In this document: positions 1-6,900 of the stretch, in pieces
How the letters are laid out: every line of letters starts with the position of its first letter
Position numbering within the stretch: position 1 is the stretch's first letter
Source of the DNA: an uncultured Paracoccaceae bacterium
Lineage (GTDB): Bacteria; Pseudomonadota; Alphaproteobacteria; Rhodobacterales; Rhodobacteraceae
Reading direction: 5' to 3'
Assembly (NCBI GenBank): GCA_937900975.1
Contig: CALCPC010000902.1
Location: forward strand, 1 to 7,002
Length of the DNA stretch: 7,002 bases
Position numbers and translations under genes: made by a program
Notes under the pieces: model-generated
What the model was told of the DNA's origin: nothing
Seen by the model: the letters and a program-made list of their open reading frames with translations, nothing else
The model's database searches: none

Positions 1-21
1 ATCGGACACCAAACCGGCGCA

Positions 22-951
22 TCAGGACACCCGCCATACGGCCCGCGGCAAACGGATGACAGATGCGGTCCGGGTACGCCTGAGCCAGGCCGTGAGACGC
101 GCTTTCTGAGGTCGAGGGGAAGGGGATCTGTTTCGGGCGCGGGCGCGCCCCCTTTGGGTATAGCCGGGCGCACATCGCTCGGACTGGGGGCGGGTGCCGC
201 GCCAATCTCTGAAACGCCCCACCGGGGCGTGGACACCCGGCGGTGCTGCGCCCATCCAGCAGCCTGGCCCGGGCGGCGGAGGCGGTGGCGGCCGCCCTCG
301 GTCCGCAACCAGGGCCGTCGCGCAGTCCGGTAGCCCTAGCCCCGTCTTCGGTCGGCCGCCAGCGCTGGGCTGGCAGGCGGCGCCGGCGCAGCCCCGTCGC
401 CGGTCGCCAAATCCGCGCGCCGGTCTGGCGCAGGCTTTTTAGCGGGCGCAGCAGAAGGCCTTTCCGCCCAGCGCCCGGGTGGCCAGTCCCCCATCCCTCG
501 AACAAAGGCGCCCCGTCGCCGCGCTCACCGCCAGACCGGGATCCCGGCGGAGCGTGCGCCCTGCGCCAGGGCGCGTTGACACTCTGACGATCGTCCCCAC
601 GGGACCCGCAGGCCAAAGGCAGACCCGACACAAGGCCGGCCGCGCGGCCGCGCGCAACGTCCGCACACCGGCCAGCGCCAACCGCGCAACCGCCGGCGTT
701 TTCGGGCTCCGCCCTGATCTTGGCTTTGAAACGGCGCGCGATGGCCGCGTGCGCACCCGGGCCGTCGCACGCCCTTAAACCCCGTTCGGCATCAGCCGTG
801 AGGGTCGAGACGAACAGGGTGGAACACGCCGCGTCAGCGTCCATCTCGCCCGGCCCCGAACGCAGAGCCAAGCGGCGCCGGTTGGCATATGCCGCAGGCA
901 GCCGAGCCTTGGCGCCCTCTGCAAGAGCGTCAGCGACAAGCTTGCGCTGCC
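22..951 (-). pseudogene. Possible eroded 3' tail of the same reading frame
   Basis: Below the TAG at 952, the same minus-strand frame continues with only three more stops: TAA at 775-777, TAA at 439-441 and TGA at 22-24. The three open stretches encode 58, 111 and 138 residues of Arg/Ala/Gly/Pro-rich sequence like that upstream. The stretch from a GTG at 754-756 down to 439 could encode 104 residues, and one from an ATG at 253-255 down to 22 could encode 77. Neither has a convincing ribosome binding site or a recognised product. The simplest reading is that the frame once extended further and has been cut by point mutations. Other readings are separate small genes, or chance openness from base composition. 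Nothing else recognisable was found in this first 0.95 kb. Confidence 0.25.
271..291. repeat. Imperfect NGG trinucleotide repeat, seven units
   Basis: Seven triplets in a row end in GG on the plus strand (ggg cgg cgg agg cgg tgg cgg). In the minus frame that continues from the giant gene they read as seven prolines. The plus strand has seven closely spaced GG pairs, which could form a two-layer G-quadruplex, but nothing shows that it does. Confidence 0.6.
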
Positions 952-3900
952 CTAACTTCCCCGAGAATCTGCGCCGAACCCCATCCGCCAACCCCAACCG
1001 CCGGCACGGTCCGCGACCCGGCGCCTGCTCAGCCGCCCTGCGCTGTCCAACCCGGCGGAGGCCACTAGATCGCGCGCGTCAAAGGTCCAAAAACCGCGCG
1101 CCAACGGGTTTTCCGGGGCGCACCGCCCGGCAGCGACCCAATCCGACCCTGCGCGGGACACGGGGCCAGGCGCACGGGGCGCAAAAGCGCAGATGTACGC
1201 GGCACCGGCAAACTCCGTGAAAGCCGGGCAAAGCCACGCTGCCAAAGCATGCGCTTCGGCGGCGCCCGAACCTGGCCCTAAATGCTGTGCCAAAGCCCAC
1301 CCTCGGGCCACAACCAAGCGCAACCCGTTGCGACGCGCAAGATAGACGGTTTCGGCGCCCAGCGGGCGGAATGCGCGCCCTCCGGCCTGGCCCAGATGTG
1401 TATTAGCCAGTCCCGACTGAGCGCTGGTCGAGAGGCCGGGGGGCACAGCGACCAGCGGGGCTGCGCCCGGGGACAAAGACCGTCGCGCAACAGCCAGAGA
1501 CAACGCAACCCCGTAGAAGCAAGTATCATTTGCGGTTGGCATGGGCATCTCGAAACGCGCAGCAAACGACCTTTGCCCAATGTCTCTGAAACCCAAAGCA
1601 AAGCCGGGGGCGAGATCGGCATCGCCGCCGCTTCGGACGCCCAAACGCCGGCCCAAAGCGCGCGTCTGGCCAACGCCCACTACCCGCCCAACCCGGGAGA
1701 CAGGGCCAACCCAATCGGACGCCGCCAAGCCCAAACCCAAGCGCCACGCTGCCGCAAGCCACCGGCCCCCCCGCAAAACCCGCCCATCCCAGGCGACGAG
1801 GCCACCCGCCAAGCCCAGGCGCTTCCCTGGCGCCCGCCCTTGGACAGTCGCTAGAACGCGCCAAACCTGAGCCGAGCAAGCCGCTCCAAGGCCAGCCGCC
1901 ATCCCAAGATACCGCCCGTCCCTCGGCAACCTGTCGACGTACAACATCTGCCCGTTCCACGCCACGCCGCCAGCCGCGACAACACGTGTATGGCCGACGC
2001 CTGAGCGCCACGCTGCCGCACGCCACCCGGCCCCCCGCAAACCCCGGCCAACCCAGGCGACGAGGCCACCCGCCAAGCCCTGGCGCTGCCCCGGCGCCCG
2101 CCCTTGGACAGTCGCTAAAACGCGCCAAACTTGACAAGCCTCTCCAAGGCCGCCCGCCGCCCCAAGATGCCGCCCGTCCCTCGGCAACCTGTCGGCGTAC
2201 AAAGCCTCACCGGTCCACGCCGACACTGCACGTGTATGGCCGACGCCTGAGCGCCACGCTACCGCACGCCACCGGCCCCCCCGCATAACCCCCGGATCCC
2301 AGGCGACGGGGCCAGCCGCCATCCCGAGATGCCACCCGGCCCTCGGCAACCTGACGACGCACAAAGCCTCGCGGGTCCACCCCACGCCGCTAGCCGCGAC
2401 GGCGCCTGTGAGGCGGACGCCTGAGCGCCGCGCTGCCGCACGCCGCCGGGCATCTCGCAAAACCCGTCCAACCCAGACCAAACGGCCAACCCGAACGGCA
2501 GCCGGTGACCCTGGGCTCTCGCGCCGCCCCGCCCTTTGGCGGTGGACCGCTCGCCGGACCCGAACCGGGGGTCCCAGTTCATCGCGCGCCGGTGTACGTG
2601 GCCGCAAGCGCGCCTCTGCAAGGCGGCCTTTGGCACCCGCAGCATCCAACGCAAAACCGACCGCGCCAGCAGGCCCCAAGGCCGCGCGAGCGCCCTGGCC
2701 CAAGCGGTCCTCGACCGCCCGCCATCTCCCCGTCGCGCCGCGTAAATCGGAGCGGGCCGGCAAAGCGCCACGCCGGCCGCTTGGCGCGGCCGATCCAGCC
2801 CGGGCGCCGGGCACGGATCCAGCCTGCGTCTCCGAGATCCTTGCCAGGCGCATCTTGGTGTCCGCCGCGGCCAGGGTCGTTTGCGCGCCCGCCGGGTCTT
2901 TCCTGCGGCGCGGCGCATACGCCGTCGCCCCATGGGTCCGACCGGACGCATCGGGGAGATTTCTCCGGTCCGCTGGCAACGCACCATCCTTGCCAGCCGC
3001 CAAAGCTGTTGGGGCCGGCGCAGGCTCGTCCGCCATGCCCACGACCGCGTGGGCTGCGGGGAAAGCCTCCAAGGGTTGCGCAGAAGCCGCTTCGCGCCAT
3101 GCCGCAAGGCGCAGCTTACGCCATGCCGCTGCACCTTGCCGAAGGCGCCACGCGTCTTCATGGGCCAAAGCCGCAATCGAAGCTGCCAGAGCGCCGCTTC
3201 CCGCCCCCAAGGGCAGCGCGGTTTTTGTGCGTTCAGCCATCGCGGCGCTTGTCCACAGCGCCGGCGCAGTTTCGGCTTGGCGCGCTTTTCTAACGACCAA
3301 GGCGTACACGGACGGCGGTCCGTGCGACGTCGTTCTGGTGTGCCGCGCCACCGTCCAGCCCGTCGGCCGCCGCCTGTCCTGCGGGCAAATTGCCGGCGGC
3401 CCTACACGGGGCGCCGCCAGAGCCCTCGCCACATGTCGATCCCACGCATCCCGGGTGAGCCGAGCACTAGGCCCGTTGAAACGTCCAAGCCCTTGGGTCA
3501 AACCCCCGATGGCATTGCGGCGTGGCGCCCCACCCAGGGAGTTCCGAGAGCGGACGACGGGCCGCGATTGGCCTTCTGTCAACGCTATCCGGTCGTCCTT
3601 TGACCGACCCTTGCACTTGTGGGGCGTAGACGGCAGAGATCGCGCCACCGTCTGAAAGCAGCCCTGGCGCGAACGAGATATCCCAAGATCCGGGCGCGCC
3701 CCAGGTCTCCAACCAAGTGTAAAGCTCACGGGATCCAGCGGCGCCAAAACCACGTTTCGTGCGGCGTCGCTGGCCCCAAACACCACCGCCCAAATCGGGC
3801 CTCGGCGCGTGCCTAGTGCCGCTACTGAAGATATAGCCCTGGACCTGGACTTGTACCTGTACCTGTACCAGGCCTTAGACTTGGCCTTGGCCCGAGCCTT

Positions 3901-6900
3901 AGCCCTGCCCCGAGCCCTGGCCATGATCGAAACCAGGGCCGCGGCCCCCGTCGCCGTTCTCGCCGTCGCCTCCGGCCCCGCCCTCAAGGCAACCATAGCT
4001 GTCGTGTTCGCCCCAAAATCAGCGCGCGCCTTTGCCCTAGCCCTCGCGGCAACCATGGCGCAAGCCGTCGCCCCAGCCCGCTCCAGCGCCTTAGCCCCGG
4101 GCATCGCCCGTGCCACAGATAGCGCTACGGCCGGGGGCGTCGGGTTCGCCGCAAGAAACGCCCACTCTTTTGACCCAGCCCCAGCACTAACGGCAGTCCA
4201 GGCGCACGCCGCCGCAGCGCCGGTCCGCGTCCTTGCCGCAGCCAGGGCGACCATTCTGGCCTCTGCCCTGCTCCGCGCCATATACCCTGGGTTCGTTCGC
4301 GCCCTGGACTGCCTCTTCGCCGCACCACAGGTCGTCAACTCTGGCCATTCCGGCGCATTGACGCTCGTTTTTGTTCGAGCCTCCGCGCCCGCATGCACCC
4401 TTGTCCTTGGACTTGCGGCGGCGCTGGTCTCTGCACTAGCGCATGCGCTTGCCCGCAGGCGCGCCCTCGCACCCGCCCAAAGCGGACCGGCGGAGGCACT
4501 GGCGAAAGCGATCCGTCCGTAACCGCGAACCTGCGGGCACGGCATGCCTTTACGCGCGTCAAAGCCGGGAATGTTGGACGCGGGGAGAGCAGCCATGGCC
4601 CCGCGTGCAAGGCTGGAAACACGCGGCGCGAAAACCGGCGAGCGGTTCAGCGTTGCGCGCCGCGCCTGGCCCGCAAACGCGGCGCTGGGCAAGCTCAAAA
4701 TTGCCACCCTGCGCGGGGCACGTGCCCGCACCGCCAACCGCTGGCGCGCGACCCGGACCAGACGTCCGCGGCACCTTAGGCCGTGTTCGGGCGTGTCCAA
4801 CGAAGGGCCGCAGGGCCACGACGCGGCAGGGCCATGCCGTCCAGATATACGCGGAGAAACGTTGAGCGGCCGACCTGCTGCTCCCGTCAGCGACACGCCC
4901 GGTGCGCTTGCAAAAATGCCGCCCGCTCCGCGCCATTCCGACGGCCGGGCAGCCGGCCAAACTGCCTCTGCGCCCCGGCGCCCGGCCGCTATCGGCGACT
5001 GCCGCCAATCCGAAGGGACGGTCACTCCGACCGTCGGGCCGCTGGGCATTGTCAGCCACCCCGTTCGCCCCGCGCTGGTGGGCCGGCCAAAACGCGCCGG
5101 CACCGCGACGCCCGGGGCGCTTGCGCACCCTCTGCCGCCAAACGCGCAGAGCCGGCTGGGTGCGGAGTTGCAAGCATCAGTGTCTCCTGTGCCGCGCATC
5201 GCCCCGGCGCGGTCCGCGATCCTCCGCCGATCTTCAGAGCGCGCAAGACCCAAGCCACGTGCTATGAGGGTCCGATACGAAAGACCCATGTCGCCCGTTT
5301 TGCCAGGGGCGTCGCAGCAGGGTGTGCCACTTCTTTGGCCAAAGGCGCCCGCGCTGGTTCCGAAACCCAAGCTGAGTTCGTTGTCGGTGCTGCACCGGCC
5401 AACGCGGTGCATACGGCCCGAAGAGCCAGCGCCAAGGTCACGGCCCGGTACCCCGGGGCCGCGCACGAGCCAGCGGGTGCCAGCGCCAGTACCGCCACCC
5501 ACGCCGCGCTCGCCCACGGTGCTGCTGCACTGGCCTACGCCGCGCATACGGCCCGAACAGCCAACGGCACAGGCCGGTCCGCCGAGTCCGCGCACGAAAC
5601 GACAGATACTCGCGCCGGCTCCGCAACTGACGTGGCCTTCGTAAGCGGCGCTGCTGTACCGGCCTAAGCTAAGTATTTGGCCCAAGCAGCCTACGCCGAA
5701 GGCAAGGGACAGTCCGCCTGGGCAGCGCGCAAAACGACCGCTGCACGCGCCGTTTCCACAACAGACGTGGCGTTCGTGAGCGGTGCCGCTGCATCGGCCA
5801 ACGCAAAGCTTGCGGCCCAAGCAGCCATCGCCAACGGCATGAGCCGATCCGCCGGGGCCGCGCGCGAAACAACAGATCCTCGCGCCGGTTCCGCAACCGA
5901 CGCTGCGTTCGCTCACGGTGCTGCTGAACCCGCCAGCGCGGCCAGAGCACCCTGCGCCGACATCAAGCCCCATTTCCCCGGGGCCGTGCAGGAAACGACC
6001 GATGCCTGTGCCCCCCCTTACTCTAGCGCTGCCCGCGCCGCGCCTCTGGTGCGCGAGACCCCTCTGAACACGCCTGCCCCGGATGTCCCGACCTGCAGCT
6101 TTGCCCTGGTTCCCCGCAAAGCCGCCTTTCTGCACCGGAGCCCAGCAGTCTGCGCGGGCTAGAGACCCTGTTTTGCGGGCCACGCCCGCGCAGGCGATGC
6201 GGGCCCGAACTCCGGGCGCGGCCGAACGCCCTGCGCAATAGGGACTGTTCGCTCTGACTTTGTTGCCACGCTTGCCCAAGCGGACAGGGCTGCCCGCGCT
6301 CTTCCAGCAGCGGAGACGACCCATGTCGCGCTGACCGCTTTTGCTGCCAAAGTCACCCCGCTGTCGCGTGCCGCCTGTGGCGTGCGGGCCGGCTCTGCCA
6401 CACAAAGCACCACTGCGAGGCCTGTTCCCGCTTTTTTTGCGCGTGCCCGCACTGCCTTTGTCGCGGCTCCGCCCCGCGATACACATGCCGCGCGGGCACC
6501 CATCCTTGCTCACTTCAAGCCTGCCGCCGTGGCGGATTAGGGCGCCCGAATGGGTCCGGCGGCCGGCGGTTCCGGGACTACGCCGGCGAGCGTAGCCTGT
6601 CCCGCGCTGACAGCCCTCATTGGTTGTGCCGTCCCCGGTGCAAGCGTTGACCATGCGGACCGCATTGCTGCACCCGATGCCGCTGCCGGCGGATCCCATG
6701 GCGCCTAAGCGGCGCTTTCGGCCCATCGTCGCACCCGTTGGGCCCGCCGGATGGCACGGGCAGCCCATGGATCCGGTCCGACTGTTTGGGGTGCACCGCG
6801 GGCTGCGGTCGCCCACCCCCGACTTGCGACGCTCCGGCCATAGCTGTGAGGGTGCGGGACATGTTGGCGTGACACAGGGCTGATTGTTACAGCCGGGACC

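Noticed and set aside
417..440. Terminator-like element on the plus strand: stem GCGCC/GGCGC with a 5-base loop, followed shortly by five T.
   Set aside because: A 5-bp stem is expected often in DNA this GC-rich, the T run does not follow directly, and no plus-strand gene ends here.
637..650. Perfect 14-bp palindrome CGGCCGCGCGGCCG.
   Set aside because: It is made only of G and C in very GC-rich DNA and has no second copy or flanking promoter; likely chance.
720..1220. Plus-strand reading of 166 codons overlapping the end of the giant gene.
   Set aside because: Arg/Pro/Ala-rich with no family likeness, no ribosome binding site, and antisense to the better supported frame.
1375..1540. Faint likeness of the C-terminal part to an OTU-like cysteine protease: N-D-T-C-F-Y at 1806-1811, E-x-x-x-LA at 1865-1870, His at 1888 and 1899.
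   Set aside because: Only the Asp-x-Cys spacing resembles the family. The region between is Pro/Gly/Ala-rich, the His context does not match and no secondary structure pattern supports it. Not enough to name a protease.
2408..3655. Plus-strand reading of 415 codons, Arg/Ala/Pro-rich.
   Set aside because: It lies entirely inside the longer minus-strand frame, shows no recognisable product and no clear ribosome binding site, and is best explained as an antisense shadow.
4361..4395. GTTCGAGCC-like sequence resembling a tRNA T-loop.
   Set aside because: The flanking five bases do not pair to form a T-stem and no acceptor, D or anticodon arm can be drawn around it.
4783..6540. Codon-aligned plus-strand frame with an Ala-rich repeat protein (segments ending at 5667, 6162 and 6540).
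   Set aside because: It is broken by TAG 4777, TAA 5665, TAG 6160 and TAG 6538 while the opposite frame has none. The Ala-rich reading is the complement of Gly GGC codons in the minus frame.
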